Counted from the stretch's first letter, positions 9,045 to 18,860 are shown. The stretch: DNA of 64,000 bases from Pseudomonas asplenii (GCF_001293465.1 NZ_JSYZ01000014.1:62001-126000), one strand, 5' to 3'. Numbers and translations: made by a program. Notes: generated by a model not told the origin, from the sequence alone.

Positions 9045-11246
9045 GGGCGATGCCGGGCCGGCACTGACCCGTGGCGCCTTCAACGCCGAACCGAACATCA
9101 TCGCCGCCCACGCCGGGACCGAGCGCGGCCGGGCCGGGCCTGCAGGGTCGCTTTCGGTGTCCTGACCAGCGGCCTCGCCGTTCTGCACCTTGACCAGTTG
9201 CTCCATCAGGTCGATGAACTGCGGGTCGCTCGAGTCGCGCATGACGGCTTTCGCCGGTCGCCCGAGAAAGGCCGCGACGGATTCCGTCAACGAACGGATG
9301 GGCGCCGGAACAAACAGTTCCTCGCGCAGGCGACGGCCCTCCACAGCATCGAACAGCCCCTTTTCCACGAAACGCGCAAAGACCTCCGTAGCCAGTTCCA
9401 GTCCCCACAGATAGGTGAAATAGCGGGCCTCATAGCCCGTGACCAGGTGGGTGAAGGAGTAGATGAAACGGTCGGGCATCGGCTTGGGCCAATGGGCGAG
9501 GTTCTCCTGGGTCAGCGCGTGGATATTCGCGGTATCGACCGGCTGCAGCAGGTGCAGGAAAAAGTCCATGCCCGAATACATCAGTTGCATACTGTCATTC
9601 AGCCAGGTCTGGCTTTCCAGGAAGATCCGCAGGCGACGGGCCTGCTCGGTGGACAGGCTGGCCCCGGTCTGGTGGTGACGGCTCATGTCGACCAGGAAAT
9701 CGACGTTGTAGCTCCAGCGTTCCATCAATCTGGAAAAAAACTCCCGCACATCCATCCCCGAATGCTCGCTGCACGACAACTGCCAGGTTTCCGACGTGTC
9801 GAGCAGTTGATACAGGCAATGCCCGAACTCGTGGAACAGGGTCCGCACCTGCCCGTGTTTCAGCAGCACGGGCGCACCTGCGCCATTGCCGGGCAGGGCA
9901 CAGGACAACACCGCCACCGGCAGCTTCACTTCGCGCCCCTCGACCGACAGCAGGCGATGGGCAAGGGAAAACGTGGAGCCGGACTTGAACAGTTTCTGCT
10001 CGCGGGAAAACAGATCGAGAAACAGATAACCGAGGGTCTGCCCGGCTTCGCGGACCTCGAAGGCGCGCACGCTGGCGTGCCAGGTATCGAGCTGCGGGCG
10101 CTCGACGAACTCGATGCCGAACAGGCGCCTGGGCAGGTCGAACATCTTTCCCAGCACCCGTTCGAGTTCGAAATGGCGACGGAACTCGTCCTCATCCAGT
10201 GCCCCTTTGTGCAGGCGCCTCTTCTGCCCGTAGTACAGATAGTCCCAGGGTTGCAGGGGGGCGGGTGCCAATGAGGTCAGTTCTTCGCGCTCGGTGATCC
10301 AGGCGGGGGCCTTGCTCGCGATCTGCTGGTGGAGGAACCAGAGCACATGGGCCGGCTTGCGCACCGAAAGACGTTGCAGGGCCAGTTCGGCGAAACTGCC
10401 AAAGCCCAGCATCCGCGCCTGTTCCAGGCGCAGCTGCAGCAACTGTTCGAGCACCCTGCTGTTGTCGAAAGTCTTGCAGTCCGCCAGGCCCTGGTCGGAG
10501 GCCAGGGTGCCGCGTCGCTGGAACACCTGCTGGCGCAAGGCCGATGCCTGGGCGTCGGTCATGATCGTGCGGACCAGCTCCGGATCGCTCATGTCGATCT
10601 TCCAGCCCAGCAGTTGCTTGTCCTGATAGAGGGCCATGGCCGCCTTGTCGTGGCTGGACAGCCCGTCCAGCAGCGCCTCGTCCGCCACGTCGATCTGCCA
10701 GCTGGAACAGTCGGTGGCCGCGGCCACATTGCTGAGAAAGCGCAGGCGCAGTTCATCGGTCGTCTCGCCCAGTTCCCTGAACCGCTGGCGCTGCTCGGCG
10801 GGCAGCGCCATGCCATCCAGACGGAAGCGCCGCAGGACCCTGTCGAGCAGGACCCGGCGCGGCCGACTGAACTGGCGGGCCAGCGGGCTGGCGGCCAGCT
10901 TCTGGTAGAGGGCGTACAGCTGCTCGTTGCCCCAGAGCAGTTGGTCGAACTGCACCTCGATGCGAAAACAGCGCACGAACGCCTTGTTCCACTTCGCCCC
11001 GGAACGCGCGCGGGACAGGGCCAGGAGGGTGCCGACACACCAGGCCATGCGCGCGCCGAGCGCGTCGAGCGGCACGACGAAATCATCCCAGGTGGGCAGC
11101 TCGCGCTGACTGACGAGGATCGCCTCGATGGTGCTGCGGGCCTCGTTGCGCACCTGCAGCATCGCCGGTACCAGGTGATGGGCGCGTATGGACGAGTAAG
11201 GCGGCAGTTCGCCACAGTGATGCAGCAGCGGGTTGTAGGTACCCAT
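9021..11246 (-). CDS. M3-family metallopeptidase, divergent second copy of oligopeptidase A
   Basis: A 741-residue thimet-oligopeptidase-like protein. The zinc site HEFGHCLYQLL is intact (HExxH), so it could be active. The N-terminus YNPLLHHCGELPPYSSIRAHH parallels that of PrlC (NPLLQPYDLPPFSAIRAEH), but the rest is much diverged, and a polar tail of some 60 residues follows the last conserved block. The start at 11246 has AAGGAG upstream; the open frame runs 13 codons further. It lies downstream of yheV and prlC on the same strand, after a 106-base gap. Likely cytoplasmic peptide turnover; specificity unknown. Confidence 0.9.
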   Translation of the reverse strand: MGTYNPLLHHCGELPPYSSIRAHHLVPAMLQVRNEARSTIEAILVSQRELPTWDDFVVPLDALGARMAWCVGTLLALSRARSGAKWNKAFVRCFRIEVQFDQLLWGNEQLYALYQKLAASPLARQFSRPRRVLLDRVLRRFRLDGMALPAEQRQRFRELGETTDELRLRFLSNVAAATDCSSWQIDVADEALLDGLSSHDKAAMALYQDKQLLGWKIDMSDPELVRTIMTDAQASALRQQVFQRRGTLASDQGLADCKTFDNSRVLEQLLQLRLEQARMLGFGSFAELALQRLSVRKPAHVLWFLHQQIASKAPAWITEREELTSLAPAPLQPWDYLYYGQKRRLHKGALDEDEFRRHFELERVLGKMFDLPRRLFGIEFVERPQLDTWHASVRAFEVREAGQTLGYLFLDLFSREQKLFKSGSTFSLAHRLLSVEGREVKLPVAVLSCALPGNGAGAPVLLKHGQVRTLFHEFGHCLYQLLDTSETWQLSCSEHSGMDVREFFSRLMERWSYNVDFLVDMSRHHQTGASLSTEQARRLRIFLESQTWLNDSMQLMYSGMDFFLHLLQPVDTANIHALTQENLAHWPKPMPDRFIYSFTHLVTGYEARYFTYLWGLELATEVFARFVEKGLFDAVEGRRLREELFVPAPIRSLTESVAAFLGRPAKAVMRDSSDPQFIDLMEQLVKVQNGEAAGQDTESDPAGPARPRSVPAWAAMMFGSALKAPRVSAGPASPSVGVGRS

Positions 11247-11352
11247 GGTCACTCCTTGAGAGACGCGGCCCCGGAACGGGACCACTCAAGGAGCGAGCCT
11301 AGGTGGCGCAAGCCTGGCGCTGGACCTACATAGATAGGCCCGGCGACCGCGA

Positions 11353-11634
11353 TTACTCGCTCGGCTTTTTCAGCTTGGGATTGGGGAAGAACTGCACAGT
11401 CTGGACGGTCTTGTCGGCCACCTTGGCCGCCGGCGTATTGACCCGCGTGCTCAACTCCCTGGGCACCGACAGCCCCTGTTCGTTGAGCGTGTCGGCATAG
11501 CCGCACGCCACGCATTCACGGTGCGGAACGTCATCCTCGCTCCACATCATCAGCTTGTCCTGCTCGCTGCACGCCGGGCAGACCGCCCCGGCGATGAAGC
11601 GTTTCCTGGTCTTGGTCACGACTACCTCACTCAT
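11353..11634 (-). CDS. yheV: YheV-family zinc-ribbon protein
   Basis: A 93-residue protein with two Cys pairs, CPACSEQDK and CVACGYAD, spaced to form a zinc ribbon, then a Lys-rich C-terminus. It matches the small YheV family typically found just downstream of prlC in gamma-proteobacteria. Its ATG overlaps the prlC stop (ATGA), so the two are translationally coupled. Function is not established. Confidence 0.88.
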   Translation of the reverse strand: MSEVVVTKTRKRFIAGAVCPACSEQDKLMMWSEDDVPHRECVACGYADTLNEQGLSVPRELSTRVNTPAAKVADKTVQTVQFFPNPKLKKPSE

Positions 11635-13682
11635 GCCGCCGCGTCCTCGCTCAGGCCGCTGTGGCGCAACAATGCGTCAATCGAAGGTTCACGGCCACGG
11701 AAATCGACGAACAGCACCATCGGTGCCTGGGAGCCACCGCGGGCAAGGATCGCTTCGCGGAACGCGCGACCGGTCCGGGCATTGAGCACGCCTTCTTCCT
11801 CGAACCGCGAGAAGGCATCCGCCGACAGCACCTCGGCCCACTTGTAACTGTAGTAGCCGGCCGCGTAGCCACCGGCGAAGATGTGCGCGAAGCTGTTGGG
11901 GAAGCGGTTGTAGGCCGGTGGACGCATCACCGAGACCTCGTTGCGCACCGCCTCCAGCACCTGGGCCACGCTGCGGCCGTCGCCGTGGGTGGCATGCAGT
12001 TCGAAGTCGAACAGCGAGAACTCCAGCTGGCGCACCATCATCAGGCCGGACTGGAAGTTCTTCGCCGCGAGCATTTTTTCCAGCAGGTCCTGGGGCAGTG
12101 GCTCGCCCGTCTCGTAGTGGCCGGAGATCAGCGCCAGGCCTTCCGGCTCCCAGCACCAGTTCTCCATGAACTGGCTCGGCAGTTCCACCGCGTCCCAGGC
12201 CACGCCGTTGATACCGGATACCCCGGCATGCTCGACGCGGGTCAGCAGGTGGTGCAGGCCGTGGCCGAATTCGTGGAACAGGGTGGTCACTTCGTCGTGG
12301 GTCAGCAGCGCCGGCTTGCCGCTGTCGGCCGGGGCGAAGTTGCACACCAGGTTGGCCACCGGGCTCTGCAGCACGCCATCGGCGGTGCGGCGACGGTCAC
12401 GGGCACCGTCCATCCAGGCGCCGCCCCGCTTGTTCGCGCGGGCATACAGGTCGAAGAAGAAGCGTCCGACGTGCTGGCCGTTCTCCCTGATTTCGAACAG
12501 GCGGACATCCGGGTGCCAGGTATCGAAACCGGTCTGCTCGGCGATCTCGATGCCGTAGAGCTTCTGCACGATGGCGAACAGGCCGCCGAGCACCTTGTCG
12601 ATCGGGAAGTAGGCACGCAGGGCTTCCTGGGACACGCTGTAGCGCTGCTCACGAAGCTTCTCGCCGTAGAAGCCGCTGTCCCAGCTCTGCAGTTCGGCAC
12701 AGCCCTGCTCGGCAGCGTAGGCCTTGAGCTGTTGCAGGTCCTGGGCGGCGAACGGCTTGCTGCGCTTGGCCAGGTCGCGCAGGAAGGTCAGCACCTGGTC
12801 GCTGGAATCGGCCATCTTGGTCGCCAGGCTCAGTTCGGCGAAGCTGGCAAAGCCCAGCAGCTTGGCCAGTTCCTGGCGCAGGTCGAGAATTTCAGCCATC
12901 ACCGGGCCGTTGTCGAACTGGCCGGCGTTGGGGCCCTGGTCGGAGGCGCGGGTGCAGTAGGCGGCGTAGACCTCTTCGCGCAGGGCGCGGTCTTCGGCGT
13001 AGGTCATCACCGCGTAGTAGCTGGGGAATTCCAGGGTGATCAGCCAGCCTTCCAGGCCCTTGGCCTGGGCCGCGGCGGCCATCTGCGCCTTGGCCGAAGG
13101 ACTCAGCCCGGCGAGGGCGGCCTCGTCGGTGATGTGCTTGGTCCAGGCCTGGGTGGCGTCGAGCAACTGGTTGGAGAAGCGGCTGCCCAGCTCCGACAGC
13201 TTGCTCTGCACCTCGGCATAACGCTTCTGCTCGGCCTCGGGCAGGTCGATACCCGACAGGCGGAAGTCACGCAGCGAATGTTCGAGAATGGTTTTCTGCG
13301 CCACGTCGAAGCCGGCGGCCTCGGGGCTGTTGGCCAGGGCTTCGAAGGCCTGGAACAGCTCGCGGTTCTGGCCCAGCTCGGTGGAGTAGGCACTGAGCGC
13401 CGGCAGGCAGGCCTCGTAGGCTTCGCGCAGTTCCTGGCTGTTGCACACCGCGTTGAGGTGGCTGACCGGGCTCCAGGCGGCGCCCAGGCGGTCGTTGAGT
13501 TCGTCCATGGCCAGCACCAGGCCGGCCCAGCTCGGATTTTTCCCCTGGCTTTGCAGGATACCTTCGATGGCCTTGCGGTTGTCGGCGAGGATCTGCTCGA
13601 TGGCCGGTTGCACGTGCTCGGCACGGATCGCCGAGAAGGGCGGCAGGTCGTAGGGCTGCAGAAGAGGGTTGTTCGCGCTCAC
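11631..13682 (-). CDS. prlC: oligopeptidase A
   Basis: Cytoplasmic zinc endopeptidase of family M3 that degrades signal peptides and other short peptides. At 683 residues it has the standard PrlC length. The catalytic motif LFHEFGHGLHHLL is present, with the downstream Glu in GVAWDAVELPSQF. I chose the GTG at 13682 (SANNPLLQPYDLPPF) because AAGGTG lies six bases upstream and because the resulting length matches the family; the open frame extends 21 codons further without a ribosome site. It is followed by yheV with a 4-base overlap. Confidence 0.97.
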   Translation of the reverse strand: MSANNPLLQPYDLPPFSAIRAEHVQPAIEQILADNRKAIEGILQSQGKNPSWAGLVLAMDELNDRLGAAWSPVSHLNAVCNSQELREAYEACLPALSAYSTELGQNRELFQAFEALANSPEAAGFDVAQKTILEHSLRDFRLSGIDLPEAEQKRYAEVQSKLSELGSRFSNQLLDATQAWTKHITDEAALAGLSPSAKAQMAAAAQAKGLEGWLITLEFPSYYAVMTYAEDRALREEVYAAYCTRASDQGPNAGQFDNGPVMAEILDLRQELAKLLGFASFAELSLATKMADSSDQVLTFLRDLAKRSKPFAAQDLQQLKAYAAEQGCAELQSWDSGFYGEKLREQRYSVSQEALRAYFPIDKVLGGLFAIVQKLYGIEIAEQTGFDTWHPDVRLFEIRENGQHVGRFFFDLYARANKRGGAWMDGARDRRRTADGVLQSPVANLVCNFAPADSGKPALLTHDEVTTLFHEFGHGLHHLLTRVEHAGVSGINGVAWDAVELPSQFMENWCWEPEGLALISGHYETGEPLPQDLLEKMLAAKNFQSGLMMVRQLEFSLFDFELHATHGDGRSVAQVLEAVRNEVSVMRPPAYNRFPNSFAHIFAGGYAAGYYSYKWAEVLSADAFSRFEEEGVLNARTGRAFREAILARGGSQAPMVLFVDFRGREPSIDALLRHSGLSEDAAA

Positions 13683-13775
13683 GGTGGACACCTTGGCTGA
13701 AAAAACATGTAGGAACAAAGATGGGGCCATCTTAATTACAATCAATGCCCACCGCAGCTATCAGCAACAGAGAGA

Positions 13776-14333
13776 GTGCCTATCGTGACCCTTCGCACCT
13801 ACCAGAACCACACGCCGTCCCTGGGTTCCAGGGCTTTTGTCGACCACTCGGCGGTGGTGATCGGCGATGTCGAGATCGGCGACGACAGTTCGATCTGGCC
13901 GTTGACCGTGATCCGTGGCGACATGCACCGCATCCGCATTGGCGCCCGCACCAGCGTGCAGGACGGTTGCGTGTTGCACATCACCCACGCCGGGCCTTTC
14001 AACCCCGACGGTTTCCCGCTGCTGATCGGCGATGACGTGACCATCGCCCACAAGGTCATGCTGCACGGCTGCAGCATCGGCAGCCGGATCCTGATCGGCA
14101 TGGGCAGTATCGTCATGGATGGCGCGGTGATCGAGGACGAGGTGATCGTCGGCGCCGGCAGCCTGGTGCCACCGGGCAAGCAACTGGCCAGCGGCTTTCT
14201 CTACGTCGGCAGCCCGGTGAAGCAGGTGCGGCCGCTGACGGAGAAGGAGAAGGCCTTTTTCACCTACAGCGCCGCGAACTACGTGAAGCTCAAGGATCAG
14301 CACATCGCCGAAGGCTACGACCGCGCCGAGTGA
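13776..14333 (+). CDS. gamma-class carbonic anhydrase-like hexapeptide protein
   Basis: A left-handed beta-helix protein of 185 residues with repeated hexapeptides (SAVVIGDVEIGDDSSIWP, LTVIRGDM). The His residues that bind metal in the gamma-carbonic anhydrase/YrdA family are in DGCVLHITH and TIAHKVMLHGC. It is probably trimeric and cytoplasmic. Activity as a carbonic anhydrase is not assured for this family. It starts with GTG (13776, PIVTLRTYQNH); a second GTG at 13785 is equally possible. It is divergent from prlC and 28 bases upstream of a HAD phosphatase, with which it probably forms an operon. Confidence 0.9.
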   Translation: MPIVTLRTYQNHTPSLGSRAFVDHSAVVIGDVEIGDDSSIWPLTVIRGDMHRIRIGARTSVQDGCVLHITHAGPFNPDGFPLLIGDDVTIAHKVMLHGCSIGSRILIGMGSIVMDGAVIEDEVIVGAGSLVPPGKQLASGFLYVGSPVKQVRPLTEKEKAFFTYSAANYVKLKDQHIAEGYDRAE

Positions 14334-14361
14334 GCGTTTTCTGTACGGATTGGGACATTTC

Positions 14362-15006
14362 ATGCACTACCAGACAATTCTGTTCGACCTCGACGGCACC
14401 CTGACCGACCCACGCGAGGGCATCACCCGCTCGATCCAGTTCGCCCTCGCCAAGCTGGGTATCGACGAGCCGGACCTGGGCAAGCTGGAACACTTCATCG
14501 GCCCGCCGCTGCTGCAGGCGTTCATGCAGTTCTACGGCTTCGACGAGGCCAAGGCCTGGGAGGCGGTGAATTTCTACCGCGAGCGCTTCAAAGTCACCGG
14601 CCTCTATGAAAACCGTGTGTTCGACGGTGTCGTGCCGCTGCTGGAAACCCTCGGCGGGCAAGGGCGCACACTGTATATCGCCACCTCCAAGCCCTGGGTG
14701 TTCGCCCGCGAGATCGCCCGGCATTTCGACTTCGCCCGGCACTTCAAGGTGATCTACGGCAGCGAGCTGGATGGCACGCGGACCGACAAGGTCGAGCTGA
14801 TCGCCCACCTGGTCGCCGAGGAAGGCCTGGAACCGGGCGATACGCTGATGATCGGCGACCGCAAGCACGACCTGATCGGCGCGCGCCGCAACGGCCTGGC
14901 CGCGGCGGCGGTGGGTTACGGGTTCGGCAGCTTCGAGGAACTGAGTGCCGAGCAGCCGGCGTATCACTTCCAGACACTGGACGAGTTGCATCGGGCGTTT
15001 GTGTAG
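14362..15006 (+). CDS. HAD-superfamily phosphatase, phosphoglycolate phosphatase-like
   Basis: A 214-residue HAD subclass I hydrolase. Motif I is FDLDGTLTDP near the N-terminus, motif II is the Ser/Thr in YIATSKPW, and motifs III and IV are K and IGDRKHDLIGA. A helical cap lies between residues ~15 and 85. The context TRSIQFALAKLG resembles the Gph/5'-nucleotidase-like branch. Substrate cannot be read from sequence. The ATG at 14362 starts the protein just before motif I; the TTG at 14350 is less likely. Confidence 0.88.
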   Translation: MHYQTILFDLDGTLTDPREGITRSIQFALAKLGIDEPDLGKLEHFIGPPLLQAFMQFYGFDEAKAWEAVNFYRERFKVTGLYENRVFDGVVPLLETLGGQGRTLYIATSKPWVFAREIARHFDFARHFKVIYGSELDGTRTDKVELIAHLVAEEGLEPGDTLMIGDRKHDLIGARRNGLAAAAVGYGFGSFEELSAEQPAYHFQTLDELHRAFV

Positions 15007-15026
15007 GGCCCGAGAGCGAGCCGCGC

Positions 15027-15106
15027 CGTTCGCGGGCAAGCCACGCGCCGATAGGGTTGTGCCACACGCTGGCCTCTCTGTAGGAGCGCGGCTTGCCCGC
15101 GAAGAG
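15027..15106. repeat. REP pair (inverted repeats of the GCTTGCCCGCGAA type)
   Basis: Two inverted copies of the Pseudomonas REP sequence: TTCGCGGGCAAGCC near 15029 and TGTAGGAGCGCGGCTTGCCC from 15079. They sit between the convergent HAD and aminopeptidase genes, where such REPINs are common and can act as a transcription barrier. Confidence 0.9.
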
Positions 15107-15111
15107 GCCGG

Positions 15112-16170
15112 TCAGCCCGGCATCAATTTCTGTAACGCCGCCTTTCTCGCCTCGGGCGGCATGGCCCCCAGCCTTTCCACCTCGGTGAAAAACGCCGGCC
15201 AATCGCCGTCGACCTGCCTGAACAGCGCCGCAAACGCCGGCACCCACTGGTCATACAGCCCGAACGGCAACAGCTTGGCGTTGTTCAGCGGCGTATTGAT
15301 CCAGCCATCGTAGCGCTTGTCGCCGGCCCACTGCGTCGCCTGCAGCCGCCGGTATTCCTGGCGCAGGCGCTCGAACTCGGCGGCCTTGCGCGCGCGCATC
15401 CGCTCGGCCGGCAACGGCAGCGCGTAGAGCGCCTGCAGGCGCTTGCGGGTCTCCAGCACCAGGGCAATGAACTGGTCCTTCTGCTGCGTCTCGTTGCCCA
15501 GGGTCGCCGGCAACCCGCGCGCCGCCCGCCACTGCCGGGTACCTTCCTGCTCGACGAAGTTGGCGTAGGACTCGTTGAACTCGGTGTCGTCCTTCACATA
15601 GAAGCGCTGGTGCGCCAGCTCATGGAAGATCAGCGTCGCCAGGCGCTCGTCGCCCCAGTTCATCATCGAGCTGAGAATCGGGTCATCGAACCAGCCCAGG
15701 GTCGAGTAGGCCTCGACCCCACCGATGTACACATCCAGGCCCTGCTGGCGCTGCAACGCGGCTTCGCCCCGGGCCGCGCCCTGGCTGTAGTAGCCGCGAT
15801 AGGCGACACAGCCGGCGATGGGGAAACAGTGGCTCTGCGGCGTCAGGGAAAATTCCGGGGTGGCGAAGACGTTCCACACCACGTAGGGCCGCCTGATATC
15901 GGCATACAGCCGATAGCTGCGGTTGTCCGGCAGGTGCAGGTGCTGGCTGGCGAAGGCCCGCGCCTCTTGGGAACGGATCAGGTGCTCGCGCAGCGCCTGG
16001 GGACGGCTAGGATCGGCGATCACCTGCGCCACCGGTTCACGGGCGCGCAGCAGGCTCAGTTGGCCACTGGCCAGCTGGCTGTAGTAGTCCAGGCTGCTGC
16101 AACCGCCCGCGAGCAGCAGCAGGCCTGCCAGACCGAGGCGTAGAAGGGGAGCGAATGGCCGGTGCGGCAT
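15112..16170 (-). CDS. predicted zinc aminopeptidase lipoprotein
   Basis: Putative aminopeptidase of the family described as 'predicted aminopeptidase' (PF10023-like). The protein begins with a lipoprotein signal whose lipobox is LLLLAGGC, so it is probably anchored to a membrane facing the periplasm. The metal motif is LIFHELAHQRFYV (HExxH), with a downstream Glu-rich segment ESYANFVEQEG supplying a third ligand. The start at 16170 (MPHRPFAPLL) is preferred because GGATGA is six bases upstream; an ATG three codons earlier (16179) is possible. Substrate is unknown. Confidence 0.85.
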   Translation of the reverse strand: MPHRPFAPLLRLGLAGLLLLAGGCSSLDYYSQLASGQLSLLRAREPVAQVIADPSRPQALREHLIRSQEARAFASQHLHLPDNRSYRLYADIRRPYVVWNVFATPEFSLTPQSHCFPIAGCVAYRGYYSQGAARGEAALQRQQGLDVYIGGVEAYSTLGWFDDPILSSMMNWGDERLATLIFHELAHQRFYVKDDTEFNESYANFVEQEGTRQWRAARGLPATLGNETQQKDQFIALVLETRKRLQALYALPLPAERMRARKAAEFERLRQEYRRLQATQWAGDKRYDGWINTPLNNAKLLPFGLYDQWVPAFAALFRQVDGDWPAFFTEVERLGAMPPEARKAALQKLMPG

Positions 16171-16316
16171 GCGGATCATCCAGTCGGGGTTTGCGCCAAG
16201 ACTATCGCGCGCGACGAAACATGTTCCATGAAGATTGGCCACATTCAGGCAAAAGCGTCCAGCCAAGACCACTGATCACAGGTATGCTGAACCCCTGTCA
16301 TCAAGCGAAATCCATC

Positions 16317-16730
16317 ATGCGCAAGCTGCTGACCTTCCTTGCCCTCGCCAGCCTCGGCGGCTGTGCCGGACCGCTGCCGGCGGTCGACCCGAACATGGCC
16401 TGGATCGACCTGGGGACCCGCACCGGCACCCTGGTCATGGCCGAAACCCTGGACAGGAAGCGCCTCGACGACGGGCGCTTCTTCCAGGTGACACCCGGGC
16501 CCCATGAGCTGACCGTGCGCTTCGACTACGACGTGTACATTGGCGGCATGGCGATGAACACCGACCCGCTGCAGCGAATCTGCTACATCAGCGTGTCCTA
16601 CCCGAACTTCGAGGCAGGACGGCGTTATCACCTGGAAGGGGTTGCCCTGGGGTTCCAGGCCAATGCCCGGCTGTATGACGACAAGGGCGTACAGATCGCC
16701 TCGGATGAACGGGTGATCTGCATGCCCTAG
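16317..16730 (+). CDS. small hypothetical lipoprotein
   Basis: A 137-residue protein with a short signal MRKLLTFLALASLGGC carrying an LGGC lipobox, so it is probably lipidated and exported. The mature part is beta-rich, and I recognise no catalytic motif. The sequence GPHELTVRFDYDVYIGG suggests a beta-sandwich binding fold of the type seen in other small bacterial lipoproteins. It is divergent from the aminopeptidase gene. Function unknown. Confidence 0.8.
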   Translation: MRKLLTFLALASLGGCAGPLPAVDPNMAWIDLGTRTGTLVMAETLDRKRLDDGRFFQVTPGPHELTVRFDYDVYIGGMAMNTDPLQRICYISVSYPNFEAGRRYHLEGVALGFQANARLYDDKGVQIASDERVICMP

Positions 16731-16735
16731 GGGCC

Positions 16736-16975
16736 TCAGGTATCGTTCTTCTGGTAGATGATCGCCTTGGTGCCGTTTTCACAGGTACCGACCACCATCG
16801 CCACGTCATGCTTCTCGGCTTCCTCCCGGGAGACGATCTCCAGGGTGTAGGAAGGTACGGCGTTGGCCTGAATCTTCACCTCGATCTCGTTTTTCAACTC
16901 CTGGCAGTCCTTCGGGGCCGCCAGGGCCTGCGTCGCCAGCGCGCAACAGAAAATGCCCAGGGCAATGCGTTTCAT
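16736..16975 (-). CDS. DUF1161-family small exported protein (copy 1)
   Basis: A 79-residue protein: signal peptide MKRIALGIFCCALATQALA, then a mature domain of about 60 residues with two Cys (KDCQEL and GTCENG) likely to form a disulfide. It aligns with the second DUF1161 protein at 18902-19135 through C-x-E-L-x-x-E-I-x-x-K-x-x and V-x-T-C-x-x-G-T-K-x-I-x-Y. AAGGAG lies ahead of the ATG at 16975. It ends five bases from the convergent lipoprotein gene. Periplasmic; function unknown. Confidence 0.85.
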   Translation of the reverse strand: MKRIALGIFCCALATQALAAPKDCQELKNEIEVKIQANAVPSYTLEIVSREEAEKHDVAMVVGTCENGTKAIIYQKNDT

Positions 16976-17187
16976 GATCAGACTCCTTCTGGCGGCAACG
17001 CGTCGCAAGGGCGTACGCAATCAGTTGCCGCATACCGATTCGACCACAAACGGGAGAATCAAGTTCTGACTCGCCTCACAACCTGTGATAACAGAGCCCC
17101 CTGTGGGGGCCAACTTCTTGGGGGCCGTCCGGAGATCGCCAAAAGCCTCGCGGAGGAATCCAGCTGCCACAGGTCATGTTCCGCGAA

Positions 17188-17619
17188 TCAGCCCAGCAGG
17201 GTCGCGTCCAGGCTGATCTTCGCGTTCAGCACCTTGGACACCGGGCAACCCTCCTTGGCCTTCTGGCTCAGCTCATCGAACTGCTGCTGGCTGGCACCCG
17301 GGATCTTCGCCTTGAGAATCAGGTGCACCGCGGTAATGGCAAAACCGCCATCCACCTGGTCCAGCGTCACCTCGGCGTGGGTGTCGATGCTGTCGGCCTT
17401 GAGCCCGGCCTCGCCGAGAATCATCGAGAAGGCCATGGAAAAGCAGCCGGCATGGGCCGCACCGATCAGTTCCTCGGGGTTGGTGCCCCGGCCACCCTCA
17501 AAGCGTGCCTTGAAGCCATAGGGTGCCTCGCGCAAGACACCGGTTTCGGTGGAAATGGAGCCGATACCGGTTTTCAGGTCGCCTTCCCAGTGAGCCGAGG
17601 CTTTCTTCGTGATACTCAT
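17188..17619 (-). CDS. OsmC-family peroxiredoxin-like protein
   Basis: A 143-residue OsmC/Ohr-superfamily protein, which reduces organic hydroperoxides using two Cys. The first is in the segment LIGAAHAGCFSMAFS and the second in AKEGCPVSKVL, both in the expected OsmC contexts. The sequence KARFEGGRGTNPEEL, with the conserved Arg/Glu region, also fits the OsmC subfamily. The start MSITKKASAHWEG follows GGAGAC, so the longer frame is excluded. It stands alone on its strand, facing a divergent LLM oxidoreductase. It acts in the cytoplasm in osmotic or peroxide stress. Confidence 0.93.
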   Translation of the reverse strand: MSITKKASAHWEGDLKTGIGSISTETGVLREAPYGFKARFEGGRGTNPEELIGAAHAGCFSMAFSMILGEAGLKADSIDTHAEVTLDQVDGGFAITAVHLILKAKIPGASQQQFDELSQKAKEGCPVSKVLNAKISLDATLLG

Positions 17620-17839
17620 GGACTGTCTCCTCAAAAGCGACGCGGGGGTTCGCGCCAGACCAAAATTTTGAGAATAGTCGGCATCTCAAAGTTCATCTTG
17701 TAGGAGTCGTCTTTGATTTCTGCAGGTTAAAAACTCAGACTGCTCTTGAAACTCGGGTATATGCCCATATTGCCCAGAACACCGACAGGTCCTTCGCCGC
17801 GTATCGCAAGCCTGTCCCTCAAACAGGAGTAACAGGCTT

Positions 17840-18841
17840 ATGAAGCGCTTGTCCGACGTGAAGTTTTCCACCCTCGACCTGGTACCGGTGCGCCAGGATG
17901 GCAGCCCGGCGCAGTCGCTGCGCAACTCGCTGGACCTGGCCCGACATGTGGAAAAGTGGGGCTTCAACCGGTTCTGGGTCGCCGAGCACCACAACATGGA
18001 CGGCATCGCCAGCTCGGCCACCTCGGTGCTGCTGGCCTATCTCGCCGGCGGCACCTCGAGCATTCGCGTCGGCTCCGGCGGGGTGATGCTGCCCAACCAT
18101 GCGCCGCTGGTGATCGCCGAACAGTTCGGCACCCTGGAAAGCCTCTATCCCGGGCGGATCGACCTGGGCCTGGGCCGGGCACCCGGTTCCGACCAGATGA
18201 CCGCCCACGCCCTGCGCCGCGAACGCTCGGGCAGTGCCGACGATTTCCCGGAAGACGTGGCCGAACTGATGAAATACCTCGGCCCGCGCACCCCCGACCA
18301 ACGTGTGATCGCCGTCCCCGGTACCGGTACCCAGGTGCCGGTCTGGCTGCTCGGTTCGAGCCTGTTCAGCGCGCAACTGGCCGGCGAGCGCGGCCTGCCC
18401 TACGCCTTCGCCTCGCATTTCGCCCCGCGCTACATGCATGAGGCGATCCGCGTCTATCGCAACCACTTCAAGCCTTCGCCAGTGCTCGACAAGCCCTACG
18501 TGATGCTCGGCGTGCCGCTGGTGGCGGCCGACAGCGACGAGCAGGCCGACTACCTGGCAACCTCGGTCTACCAGCGCATCCTCGCGCTGATGCGCGGCCA
18601 GAGCCTGGTGCAGCGGCCGCCGGTGCAGAGCATGGACGGCCTGTGGCTGCCCCATGAGAAAGAGGCCGTGGCCAGCTTCCTCGGCCTGGCGATGGTCGGC
18701 AGCCCACAGAAGATCCGCGCCAAGCTGGAGGTGCTGATCGAACACACCCAGGCCGACGAACTGATCTTCACCTGTGACCTGTACGAACACGCCGATCGCC
18801 TGCACTCCTACGAGCTGCTGTCGCAGGTGATGAAGGGCTGA
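17840..18841 (+). CDS. LLM-class flavin-dependent oxidoreductase
   Basis: A 333-residue luciferase-like monooxygenase fold protein. Diagnostic blocks are [19 protein letters not shown], the strand [13 protein letters not shown] and [19 protein letters not shown] followed by [11 protein letters not shown]. These place it in the branch of single-component LLM proteins with unknown natural substrate (MsnO8/YhbW-like). It probably uses FMNH2. There is no partner reductase next to it. GGAG lies ahead of the ATG. Confidence 0.93.
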   Translation: MKRLSDVKFSTLDLVPVRQDGSPAQSLRNSLDLARHVEKWGFNRFWVAEHHNMDGIASSATSVLLAYLAGGTSSIRVGSGGVMLPNHAPLVIAEQFGTLESLYPGRIDLGLGRAPGSDQMTAHALRRERSGSADDFPEDVAELMKYLGPRTPDQRVIAVPGTGTQVPVWLLGSSLFSAQLAGERGLPYAFASHFAPRYMHEAIRVYRNHFKPSPVLDKPYVMLGVPLVAADSDEQADYLATSVYQRILALMRGQSLVQRPPVQSMDGLWLPHEKEAVASFLGLAMVGSPQKIRAKLEVLIEHTQADELIFTCDLYEHADRLHSYELLSQVMKG

Positions 18842-18860
18842 AACCCGATCGACGCCCATG

